Shown: piece after piece, positions 34,263 to 42,191 of the stretch
Numbering within the stretch: position 1 is the stretch's first letter
Layout: each line of letters begins with the position of its first letter
NCBI RefSeq assembly: GCF_019455385.1
Contig: NZ_JACOFR010000002.1
Coordinates: forward strand, 580,735 to 644,734
Source of the DNA: Bradyrhizobium sp. BR 10289
GTDB taxonomy: Bacteria > Pseudomonadota > Alphaproteobacteria > Rhizobiales > Xanthobacteraceae
Direction of reading: 5' to 3'
Length of the DNA: 64,000 bases
Notes under the pieces: generated by a model
What the model saw: only the letters and a program-made list of their open reading frames with translations
What the model was told of the DNA's origin: nothing
The model's database searches: none
Position numbers and translations under genes: made by a program

Positions 34263-35285
34263 TTAGCCCGCGACCCCTCTATTCTTCAGCACGAAACAAG
34301 CACCGCCGGCCTTGCGAATGCGATTGCAGAGATCGTCCGCCTCGGCGCGCGTGTCGGCTCCGATCCGCACCTGATAGAAGGCATGCGAGCCGCGGCTGCG
34401 GACCACGGAGGAGAGCAAGCTCGGGTCGCGCTCGCCGATCACGGCGCTCAGCCGCGTGACGGCGCGGGAATACATCGCCAGCGCCTTGTTGCGATCAAAG
34501 CCGGCGGCGAGCTGCACGCCCCAGGTCTTTGCTGCGGCAAGCTCGACGTGCTGCTCGAGCTCGGCGACGAAGGCATTCGGCGCACGCTTGAGCAGCGCCA
34601 TGAGGTCGCGGCAGCTGGTCGGCGGCGAACTCGGCGGGCCCTTACCGGTCGCTCCCGCCTTGGCCCATGCGTCCACGCTCGTGCCGGTGATGGCATAGAC
34701 GTAATTGCGGGTCTGCTCCGGCATCGGGCCGGTGCCGGCCAGCCATTCCTGCACCCGGCGCGGGCCGGCATTGTACGCGGCGGCCGCAAGGCCGAGATTG
34801 CCGAACTGGTTGCGCAGCTCGTTCAAGAACTCCGCCGACTTCGGCAGCGCCTGCACCGGGTTGAACGGATTGAGCAGCCCGCGCTCGCTGGCGGTGCCCG
34901 GCATGAACTGTGCGATCCCCTGCGCATGCTCGCCGCTGCGCGTCATGGGCCCGACGGCGTCGGCCTGGAAGCGGCTTTCCTGCCAGATCACGCGGGCGAA
35001 GAATTCCAGCGGCAGATTGGCATCGCGCGCGGCCGCCTCGACGATCAGGCAGATCGATTCCCGCGTGTCGCTCTCGCGCGCATCGGCCGGCTTCTCCGGC
35101 GGATGCGCAAGCTCCTCGACGCTCGGGACAGCCACGTTGGTTTTCGCAGGCGAGCTGTCCCACGCAGCGACCTCTGTCGCGGAAGCCAGCAGCACGGCTC
35201 CGACGAATGCTGCAATTCGCGGCAGCCTTGCCCAAGTATCGCTGTGGCGCACGTGGACGCGGCATGCAACAAGATGATCTGCCAT
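34263..35285 (-). CDS. Lytic transglycosylase with C-terminal SPOR domain
   Basis: A 340-residue exported murein-cleaving enzyme. An N-terminal hydrophobic signal (about 21-41, PRIAAFVGAVLLASATEVAA) is followed by an SLT-type goose-lysozyme-like domain. Its catalytic Glu is E103 in VIWQESRFQADAVGPMT, with GIAQFMPGTA and AAAAYNAGP motifs after it. A C-terminal SPOR-like domain (YQVRIGADTRAEADDLCNRIRKAGGACFVLKN) should bind denuded septal peptidoglycan. Start at ATG 35285 (MADHLVACRV) is favoured; an earlier in-frame ATG at 35321 is possible. It is divergent from the TRAP binding protein with only 62 bases between. Confidence 0.85.
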   Translation of the reverse strand: MADHLVACRVHVRHSDTWARLPRIAAFVGAVLLASATEVAAWDSSPAKTNVAVPSVEELAHPPEKPADARESDTRESICLIVEAAARDANLPLEFFARVIWQESRFQADAVGPMTRSGEHAQGIAQFMPGTASERGLLNPFNPVQALPKSAEFLNELRNQFGNLGLAAAAYNAGPRRVQEWLAGTGPMPEQTRNYVYAITGTSVDAWAKAGATGKGPPSSPPTSCRDLMALLKRAPNAFVAELEQHVELAAAKTWGVQLAAGFDRNKALAMYSRAVTRLSAVIGERDPSLLSSVVRSRGSHAFYQVRIGADTRAEADDLCNRIRKAGGACFVLKNRGVAG

Positions 35286-35347
35286 ATTGTGGCATCGTGC
35301 CATGGTTCGACGAGTTGCCAATTATGTTGCCTGACCTGCTTCTCTCA

Positions 35348-36340
35348 ATGCGCTCACCCGCTAAACGGATCCGTGCCCTCCTTGCGCTCGCCGCCCTCGT
35401 CCTCTCCGCAGCGCCCGCCGCGGCGCAAGTCAACTGGCGGATGACCACGGAATATCCGCAAAACAACATTTCCGGGATCGGCCTCTCCACTTTCGCCGAT
35501 CGCGTCGCGGCGCGCACAAACGGTTTCGTGACCGTAGCTAACGCCTTCGACAACGAGCTCAAGATCAACTCGGGCGAAATGCCGCGCGCTGCGCTCGATG
35601 GTCGCATCGCCGGCGGCGATGCCTTTGCCGGCGCGCTGTCCGGCCTCGATCCGGTGCTCGGCCTCTCCACCCTGCCCTTCCTGGTGCAATCGGTGGACGC
35701 CGCCCGCGCCATCAACGCGAGGGCACGTCCGCTGTACGAAAAGGCCTTTGCTGCGCGCGGCCTCAAGCTGCTTTCTCTGACGATCTGGCCGGCGACGGGC
35801 CTGTGGTCGGAGCACGCGCTTGCAGGCGCCGACGATCTGCCAAAGCTGAACCTGCGGGCCTACGACGCCAATTCCAGCGCGGTGATGCGCGCGGCCGGGG
35901 CCAATGCGCAGTTCCTCCCGATGGACAAGGCGCTGGCCGGCCTGAAGGAACACCAGCTGAACGCGTTCCTCACCTCCGGCGACGGTGGCGCCGGGCGAAA
36001 GCTCTGGGACTTCCTGCCGTATTTCACGGCGATCAACTACGCGATGCCTATCTCCATCGCCTTCGTCCGCAGCGAAGACTTTGCCGCACTGTCCGAGCCG
36101 ATGCAGCGCGAGGTGATGGCGGCCGCCGCCGAGACCGAGCAGAGCCAGTTCGCCCTCCTCGCCCACCGTACTGCTGAGAATTATGCGCGCATGCGCGAAA
36201 ATGGCGTCAGCATCGTCGAGCCCGCCCCGCCATCCCTCATCGCATCTCTCCGCAGCGCTGCGACAAGCACGATCGCTGATTGGGAGGCGAAGACCGGCAC
36301 CGATGCGGCCGCAATCGTCGCATGGGCACGGCAGCAATGA
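35348..36340 (+). CDS. TRAP-transporter substrate-binding protein (DctP-like)
   Basis: A 330-residue periplasmic DctP-family protein. Signal peptide MRSPAKRIRALLALAALVLSAAPAAAQ, then the DctP fold (MTTEYPQNNISGIGLSTFADRVAARTNGFVTV, AGGDAFAGALSGLDPVLGLSTLPFLV, NLRAYDANSSAVMRAAGANAQFLPM). It would bind a carboxylate or sialic-acid-type ligand for a DctQM permease, which is not nearby. I chose ATG 35348; an ATG at 35324 adds eight residues. It is followed by an HAD hydrolase in the same direction. Confidence 0.88.
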   Translation: MRSPAKRIRALLALAALVLSAAPAAAQVNWRMTTEYPQNNISGIGLSTFADRVAARTNGFVTVANAFDNELKINSGEMPRAALDGRIAGGDAFAGALSGLDPVLGLSTLPFLVQSVDAARAINARARPLYEKAFAARGLKLLSLTIWPATGLWSEHALAGADDLPKLNLRAYDANSSAVMRAAGANAQFLPMDKALAGLKEHQLNAFLTSGDGGAGRKLWDFLPYFTAINYAMPISIAFVRSEDFAALSEPMQREVMAAAAETEQSQFALLAHRTAENYARMRENGVSIVEPAPPSLIASLRSAATSTIADWEAKTGTDAAAIVAWARQQ

Positions 36341-36422
36341 CGCCTCGGAAGACGCCTTTGCTCTTGACTTGAGAGCCCAGCGAATTAGCAACGGGCGGCA
36401 CTTTCAACGCGGTTCCGCTCTG

Positions 36423-37061
36423 ATGGCCACCATCTATTTCGATCTCGACGGCACGCTGACCAACCCGAAGCCGGGAATTACGCGCTCGATCCAGTACGCG
36501 CTGAGAAAGCTCAGCCTCGGCGTGCCGAGCGAGGATGAGCTGACCTGGTGTATCGGCCCGCCCCTGCATGCGAGCCTGAAGAAGCTCACGGGCAGCGAGG
36601 AACTGGCTGACCGGGCGCTGTTGCTCTATCGCGAGCGATTTGCTGACATCGGACTGTTCGAGAACGAGGCCTATGCCGGCATCATGGAGACGCTGGCGAC
36701 GATTGCCGCAACCAACCAGCGCATGTTCGTGGCGACCAGCAAGCCCTCCGTCTACGCCACGCGCATCGTCGATCATTTCGGCCTGAAGCCGTATTTCGAG
36801 CGCGTGTTCGGCTCCGAGCTCGATGGCACCCGCGTCGACAAGCGCGACCTGCTCCGCTACGCGCTCGACGAGGCCAAGGTCGACGCGAGCAAGGCCATCA
36901 TGATCGGCGACCGCAGCCATGACGTGGTCGGCGCCCGCACCAACGGCATGACCGCGATCGGCGTGCTCTACGGCTATGGCAGCGAAGCCGAGTTGCGCGA
37001 TGCCGGCGCGCATCATATCTGCGCCGCGCATCCCGAGTTGCTCGGCCATTGCAAAGCATGA
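36423..37061 (+). CDS. HAD-superfamily phosphatase (Gph-like)
   Basis: A 212-residue haloacid-dehalogenase phosphatase. Motif I is FDLDGTLTNP (residues 5-14, nucleophile Asp), motif II FVATSKPS, motif III lysine in TRVDKRDL, and motif IV IMIGDRSHDVVGARTNG. It resembles phosphoglycolate phosphatase or pyrophosphatase PpaX; substrate unassigned. ATG at 36423. Its last codon and stop (GCA TGA) fall inside the palindromic repeat at 37056-37100. Confidence 0.9.
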   Translation: MATIYFDLDGTLTNPKPGITRSIQYALRKLSLGVPSEDELTWCIGPPLHASLKKLTGSEELADRALLLYRERFADIGLFENEAYAGIMETLATIAATNQRMFVATSKPSVYATRIVDHFGLKPYFERVFGSELDGTRVDKRDLLRYALDEAKVDASKAIMIGDRSHDVVGARTNGMTAIGVLYGYGSEAELRDAGAHHICAAHPELLGHCKA

Positions 37062-37100
37062 TCGGGAAAAGTGTGCCGCGGTTTTCCGACAAGATCATGC
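37056..37100. repeat. Palindromic repeat overlapping the HAD gene stop
   Basis: GCATGATC (37056-37063) and GATCATGC (37093-37100) enclose GGGAAAAGTGTGC and CGGTTTTCC, which also pair. The HAD gene uses TGA at 37059-37061 inside the left arm. This element family is one I recall as very frequent in Bradyrhizobium. Confidence 0.65.
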
Positions 37101-37113
37101 TCAGGCAACAAGC

Positions 37114-38145
37114 CTAGGCGCCGATGGTCTCCACCGCCGCCAGCATGCCCGTCTTCGCGTGGCAGTTCCGATATTCGAAGAATTGCTCGTCCGCGGCTGC
37201 GACCGTGACCTCGTGATAGAGGCGCAGCTTCGCTGCCGGCCCTAGCGTCGAGAGATATTTCATCGCCGCACCAAAGATCCGGACATGGGTCGGGTGCGAT
37301 TCCGCCCAGCGCTCCAGCGCGGCAAGGCTCTTCCACCAGCTCTGACCGTAGGACTTTTCGCTGACGGTGCCATCGGCCGCGAGCACCTGCATGTAGCGGT
37401 TGGCGTAGCAGCCGATCGCGAGCCCATCGTCGCGCAGAAAGTCCATGCCCTCGCGCAGCACCGGCTCGACATCGTCGAGATAAAGCTTTCGCTCGGAGGC
37501 CTCGGTATCGCTCCAGTCCTGCCCGGAGCGGATCAGGCAGAGATTGTCGTGCGGTTTCACGCGCAGGCGCGCGCCGTCACGGACCAGCCCTGGCGCGCCG
37601 CCAGGCGCCATCGCATCGGTCTGTGACAACGGGATGCGGTCGCGCATGCCGCCCCAATAGGCGTGCTCCTGCACTTCGCCGCTCATGCCGTCCGCAATGA
37701 CGGCGACACCCTCGGGCCGGTCGGGCGAGGAGAACAGGGTCTCATGCCGCGCCACGGTGGGACGTAGCACCTCGATGAAGCTGCCGATGCCCTCCCGTGC
37801 TTTGCCGGTCCAGGCTTCGCGCGCTGCCGCGAACCAGACATCGAAGCGCGCGACATCGTCCCAATAGGCGACCGTGACGATGGTCGCGTAGCCTGCCTGG
37901 TCGACATAGCGCGCGCGGTCCCAATGCGATGGGCCGCCTTCGCTGGCCAATAGTCCTGCGATCTCGGTCAGCGCAGCCAGTGGTACCTCACCGCGATACT
38001 GCACACCGAAATAGGCCATCACGACCCGGCTCACGGCCGGCTTGTAGCGCGCTACGAAGGACGGATATGGCGGCTGATAATCATCGGGCACGCGCTTGTG
38101 ACGCGTGCGCAGCGCTTCGAGATGCTGAGGAATTGCGGATTCCAT
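37114..38145 (-). CDS. Phenylacetaldoxime-dehydratase-like haem enzyme
   Basis: A 343-residue aldoxime-dehydratase-family protein (Oxd, EC 4.99.1.7), a haem enzyme that converts aldoximes to nitriles. Family-like segments are YFGVQYRGEVPLAALTEI, YWGGMRDRIPLSQTD (with Arg168/170 where Oxd has an active-site Arg), NLCLIRSGQDWSDTE (Ser207) and HPTHVRIFGAAM. Candidate haem ligand and catalytic histidines are H284/H287 and H311 (LYHEV), by memory, not alignment. Length matches Oxd (about 350 aa). The next gene upstream on the same strand is a nitrilase, giving the aldoxime-nitrile pathway. Confidence 0.88.
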   Translation of the reverse strand: MESAIPQHLEALRTRHKRVPDDYQPPYPSFVARYKPAVSRVVMAYFGVQYRGEVPLAALTEIAGLLASEGGPSHWDRARYVDQAGYATIVTVAYWDDVARFDVWFAAAREAWTGKAREGIGSFIEVLRPTVARHETLFSSPDRPEGVAVIADGMSGEVQEHAYWGGMRDRIPLSQTDAMAPGGAPGLVRDGARLRVKPHDNLCLIRSGQDWSDTEASERKLYLDDVEPVLREGMDFLRDDGLAIGCYANRYMQVLAADGTVSEKSYGQSWWKSLAALERWAESHPTHVRIFGAAMKYLSTLGPAAKLRLYHEVTVAAADEQFFEYRNCHAKTGMLAAVETIGA

Positions 38146-38173
38146 GATCAGACCCTCCCCTCGATGCTCGCGA

Positions 38174-39190
38174 TCAGCTTGCCGCCGCCGCGATGTCCGT
38201 GGGCTCGATGGTGTCGACCGGCAGTGCGAACTGCTCGACGCGCTGATATCGCTTCTTGTTGAGCAGTAGCCGCGTCACGTCCGGCCGCGAATAGTGCCCG
38301 GCGGGATCGGCCGCGTTCTTGGCGACGCCGATGGCGCCGAGATCGATGTCGGCAATCAGCAAGCCCTCCTGGTCCGGCGCAAGCTTGTCGCCGATCTGGC
38401 TGCCGTCGGGGCCGTAGATCGCGGCAAAACCGCCGCCGACATGCAATAGCGCGTGCTTGTCGGGACGGTCGCAGAGTTCGTCGACCATCGCCTGTGATAC
38501 CGTGGCGCACGGCGCGAGCACGAAGCAGGAGCCTTCCACGGCATAGACGCGCGAGGCGGCGTTATTGACCTCGGCGCCTAACGCCGGCGCGAACGGATCG
38601 TAGAGCGAGAAGCTCGGCCAGGCCGCGACGTGGACCTGCTCGTTCTGAGCATACATCGCGTATTTCGACAGCGGCTGGAGGTGCTCCCAGCAACACAGCG
38701 CGCCGAGCCGGCCGATATCGGGTCGCGCATGCACGGCGAGATCGCTGCCGTCGCCCTCGCCATAGACAGTGCGCTCGGCATGGGTCGGCCGCAGCTTGCG
38801 GCGCTTTGCGATGGACTCGCCGTCGGGCCCGATCAGCCATTGCGCCAGATAGAGGCTGCCGCCGTCACGCTCGGACAGGCCGATCACGGCGGTGAGTTTT
38901 GCCTTGCGCACGGCATCGCACAGGCGTTCGGCCTGCGGGCTGTCATAGGACAGCGAATTGTCGAAGTAGCGCTGCACGAAGCCGCGGCCGATCGCCCAAG
39001 CCGGCGAGTCCATCCAGATATGCCAGGGGTAGCCGGGGATGAAAGCCTCGGGGAACGCGATCAGCTTGGCGCCCTTCTCGGCGGCCTCCTTGATCAGCGC
39101 GATCGACTTGTCGATCGAAGCGTCGAGATCGAGCCAAGCCGGTGCCGCCTGCACCACCGCCACCTTGTATCGGGGATGTTCGATGCCCAT
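38174..39190 (-). CDS. Nitrilase (C-N hydrolase, nitrilase branch)
   Basis: A 338-residue nitrilase that hydrolyses nitriles directly to carboxylic acid and ammonia. The triad is E48 (AFPEAFIPGYPW), K132 (RRKLRPTHAER) and C167 (GALCCWEHLQPL). The CCWEH variant and YGEGDGSDL are typical of the nitrilase branch of the superfamily, not amidases. ATG 39190 has GGAGG five bases upstream; longer in-frame starts lack one. It is read first, then the aldoxime dehydratase 28 bases later. The substrate may be arylaceto- or indole-acetonitrile-like, which is inference. Confidence 0.92.
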   Translation of the reverse strand: MGIEHPRYKVAVVQAAPAWLDLDASIDKSIALIKEAAEKGAKLIAFPEAFIPGYPWHIWMDSPAWAIGRGFVQRYFDNSLSYDSPQAERLCDAVRKAKLTAVIGLSERDGGSLYLAQWLIGPDGESIAKRRKLRPTHAERTVYGEGDGSDLAVHARPDIGRLGALCCWEHLQPLSKYAMYAQNEQVHVAAWPSFSLYDPFAPALGAEVNNAASRVYAVEGSCFVLAPCATVSQAMVDELCDRPDKHALLHVGGGFAAIYGPDGSQIGDKLAPDQEGLLIADIDLGAIGVAKNAADPAGHYSRPDVTRLLLNKKRYQRVEQFALPVDTIEPTDIAAAAS

Positions 39191-39387
39191 TACCGCCTCC
39201 ATTGCCGGTTGATCGGAAGCCACGTCCGATGCAGTCTATTGAGACAAGCCGGGCGGCCGGGCGCTCGACCGCGACGGAACAAAAACTCGACTGGGCAGGA
39301 TCGCCCAACGGGTACGGAATTTGCCTGCAACGAGGCCGAATCCGCGCCCACATGCGGTTTTGCCGGATGCGACAGGGAGGCTTGCCG

Positions 39388-40344
39388 ATGACAATCCAGT
39401 TCACGACGGACGGCAGCCCCGGCTACCGGCGGCTGGCGCTGTGGCAGGACATCGTCTGCGACGTCTTCGTCGGGCTCGACTGCAAGTCCGACCTCGGCAG
39501 TGCCTTTCACGGCTCGGTCACGCAAGCCACGCTCGGCAAGGCGGTGTGCTCCGAGGTCTGCTCCGACCGCCAGCACGTATTCCGCACGCCCTCGCGCATC
39601 GCCCGTTCGGACCAGGATTATGTTCTCATCGCGCTTGGCAATCGCGGCGTTGGCGGCGTTGCGCAGGACGGCCGCGAAACCGTGATCCATCCCGGCGAGT
39701 TTGCGCTCTACGACACCACGCGGCCTTACGAGCTGAAGTTCAACGACAGTTTTACCCAGACCATCTTCAAGGTGCCGCGCGAGATGCTGCAGCGGCGGCT
39801 CGGTGGCACCGAGACGCTGACTGCGATGTCGTTCGGCGCGGACGCCCCGCTCGAGCGGCTAGCCTATGACTTCATCTTCCGGCTCTGCCAGAACGCGGAC
39901 CGGCTTGCATCGGGCAACGCGGGGGCATTATCGGAACAGGCCGTCGATCTTCTGGCGATGGCGCTGAGCGAACGGCTCGGCACGACGTCGCTGCCGTCCT
40001 CGACCCATCGCTCCGCCCTGCTCTACCGTCTGAAGGCCCACATCCGCGCCCATCTTGCCGATCCTGATCTGTCGCCCGCAGAGACTGCCGCCGCACTCGG
40101 CATCTCCGCGCGCTATGTCAACGACCTGCTCGCCGACGAGGATACTTCGTTCCAGCGCTATGTCCTTGCCGAACGTCTGGCCCGGTGCCGGCGCGATCTC
40201 GCCTCGCCCATGCTCGCGCACCGCCACATCAGCGAGATCGCGTTCGCCTGGGGCTTCAACGACCTCTCGCATTTCGGCCGCGTCTTCCGCGAGCATTTCG
40301 GCATGTCGCCGCGCGACTTCCGGCAGAGCCAGCTGCGGCACTGA
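39388..40344 (+). CDS. AraC family regulator (NitR-like)
   Basis: A 318-residue AraC/XylS-type regulator. The N-terminal effector domain is of the AraC_binding_2 type (AFHGSVTQATLGKAVCSEVCSDRQHVFRT ... FALYDTTRPYELKFNDSFTQTIFKVP). Two HTH motifs follow: PAETAAALGISARYVNDLLADEDTSFQRYV and ISEIAFAWGFNDLSHFGRVFREHFGMSPRDF. It is divergent from nitrilase and aldoxime dehydratase, so likely their inducer-responsive activator (as NitR is in Rhodococcus). ATG 39388 has AGGGAGG seven bases before it. Confidence 0.9.
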   Translation: MTIQFTTDGSPGYRRLALWQDIVCDVFVGLDCKSDLGSAFHGSVTQATLGKAVCSEVCSDRQHVFRTPSRIARSDQDYVLIALGNRGVGGVAQDGRETVIHPGEFALYDTTRPYELKFNDSFTQTIFKVPREMLQRRLGGTETLTAMSFGADAPLERLAYDFIFRLCQNADRLASGNAGALSEQAVDLLAMALSERLGTTSLPSSTHRSALLYRLKAHIRAHLADPDLSPAETAAALGISARYVNDLLADEDTSFQRYVLAERLARCRRDLASPMLAHRHISEIAFAWGFNDLSHFGRVFREHFGMSPRDFRQSQLRH

Positions 40345-40778
40345 GCAGCCATCTGTCCTAGCCTTCGGCTGAGACGAAGCCAACGCTCGCCAATTCCAGA
40401 TTGTCTTGTCGAGACGCGTGCATCAGGCTGCACGCATGAGGATTCACGCGACGATAAGCGGATCGGACTTGCTGCTCAGCGTGATCGCGATCCGGCTCGC
40501 GATGCTTGTCGTGCTGGGCTGGAGCTTGACTCTCCTGCCACAGCGGGCGCGCAACGGTGAGCTTGCCTGCGTCCCCGCTGTCGCAGCGAGCGAAGCTCAG
40601 GCAAAGATCGTCGGCCCACGCGTCGTCGATGCTGCGGTCGATGAGATGCTGCGGCACGACTAGGCCGCTCCCAAGCAGAGCCGCCATGTGAGCGCGTGAT
40701 AGGTCAAGGCACCCGCTTGCGCTAACCTCAGCATCAAGGTCGCACCGATCAAGCAGCGGGCAGCCGAGGAGCACATCG
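40345..40778. other. Intergenic region (434 bases) between araC and aldo/keto reductase
   Basis: A 75-residue open frame at 40436-40663 encodes one strongly hydrophobic stretch (LLLSVIAIRLAMLVVLGWSLTLL) and then an undistinguished tail. It could be a small membrane protein, but has no clear ribosome site. A minus-strand frame runs across the same bases and looks no more convincing. I see no RNA gene or repeat here. Confidence 0.35.
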
Positions 40779-41804
40779 ATGGAATACCGACGCCTGGGCC
40801 GGTCCGGCCTGATGGTTCCCGCCTTGAGCCTGGGAACAGGCACGTTCGGCGGCGTCGGCCGCCTCGCCGCATGGGGTACGACGGATGCGACCGAAGCGCG
40901 GCGGCTCCTGGATATCTGCCTGGAGGCCGGCGTGTCGATGTTCGACACCGCCGACGTCTATTCGCTCGGCGAGTCCGAGCGGGTTCTTGGCGAAGGCATC
41001 AAGGGCCGCCGCGAGAAGGTGCTGATCTCGACCAAGGCCACTTTCCGCTTCGGCGACGGTCCCAACGACATCGGCTCGTCACGGCAACATCTGCTCGCGG
41101 CGATCGACGGTTCGCTCAAGCGGCTCGGCACCGACTACATCGACCTGTTCCAGCTCCATGGCTTTGACGCGTTCACGCCGCCGGAAGAAGTGCTCAGCAC
41201 CCTCGACGTGCTCGTGCGCGCCGGCAAGATCCGGTACGTCGGTGTCTCCAACTTCTCGGGCTGGCACCTGATGAAGTCGCTCTCCGTTGCCGACAAGCAC
41301 GGCTTTCCGCGCTACGTCGCCAATCAGACCTACTATTCGCTCGTCGGGCGCGACTACGAATGGGAACTGATGCCGCTCGGCCTCGACCAGGGCATCGGCG
41401 CCGTGGTCTGGTCGCCGCTCGGATGGGGACGCCTCACCGGAAAAATCCGCCGCGGCCAGCCGAAGCCGGAAGTCAGCCGCCTGCCCCAGACCGCCGATTT
41501 CGGACCGCCCGTGCCGGACGAGCACGTCTATCGCGTGGTCGAGACGATCGACGAGGTCGCGAAGGAAACTGGCAAGACCGTCTCGCAGATCGCGCTGAAC
41601 TGGCTGCTTCAGCGTCCGACGGTCTCGACACTGATCATCGGCGCACGTAACGAGACACAGCTGCGGGAAAATCTCGGCGCGGTCGGCTGGTCGCTGACCA
41701 AAGAGCAGATTGCGAAGCTTGATGCCGCCAGCAAGGTGACGCTGCCCTATCCCTACTGGCACCAGCGCGGGACGTTCTCCGACCGCAATCCGCCGGCGGT
41801 GTAG
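40779..41804 (+). CDS. Aldo/keto reductase
   Basis: A 341-residue NADPH-dependent aldo/keto reductase. The catalytic tetrad is in the usual places: Asp and Tyr in FDTADVYSLGESERVLG, Lys in STKATFRFG, His in FQLHGFD. It belongs to the larger YajO/Tas-like branch (GWGRLTGKIRRGQPKPE). ATG at 40779 with GAGGAGCACATCG before it. It is a single gene; a small membrane-protein gene follows after 80 to 90 bases. Confidence 0.93.
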   Translation: MEYRRLGRSGLMVPALSLGTGTFGGVGRLAAWGTTDATEARRLLDICLEAGVSMFDTADVYSLGESERVLGEGIKGRREKVLISTKATFRFGDGPNDIGSSRQHLLAAIDGSLKRLGTDYIDLFQLHGFDAFTPPEEVLSTLDVLVRAGKIRYVGVSNFSGWHLMKSLSVADKHGFPRYVANQTYYSLVGRDYEWELMPLGLDQGIGAVVWSPLGWGRLTGKIRRGQPKPEVSRLPQTADFGPPVPDEHVYRVVETIDEVAKETGKTVSQIALNWLLQRPTVSTLIIGARNETQLRENLGAVGWSLTKEQIAKLDAASKVTLPYPYWHQRGTFSDRNPPAV

Positions 41805-41896
41805 TCGCACGGCCGCCGTTGAGGTGCGTCAAGCCCGCTTGCGCCGGCCGTGGCATGATGCGGCCGTCGCGAGGCTCTCCGATGCGCCGATTTGCC

Positions 41897-42043
41897 ATGA
41901 AGGCCCTGTTCACGGTGCTCAATCTCAACCGCGCCGAACGGACGAGGATTGACTGGGACCGCGCCATCATCGTCATGTCGACCGCCGTGACGGTCGGGCT
42001 GATCGTGCTCTACGTCTTCGGAAAGTGGACGGCGCGCTGGTGA
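41897..42043 (+). CDS. Small single-pass membrane protein (48 aa)
   Basis: MKALFTVLNLNRAERTRIDW followed by a transmembrane helix (IIVMSTAVTVGLIVLYVFG) and a short basic tail WTARW. A start five codons upstream (ATG at 41882, MRRFA) is possible. No family is recognised. It lies in the 390-base gap between the aldo/keto reductase and the MFS transporter. Confidence 0.4.
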   Translation: MKALFTVLNLNRAERTRIDWDRAIIVMSTAVTVGLIVLYVFGKWTARW

Positions 42044-42191
42044 GGCAGCGACCCACGCTTGCCATTCCGGGCGGCCCGCCAAGGGACAGGACAAGGGGAC
42101 AGGAACTGTCCGTGTCCTGCCGGGTTGCGATCCCACCTGCAATTTCCTAATCCGGGAACGAAACACGGCTCGAATCAAGCGCGCCTTCATC

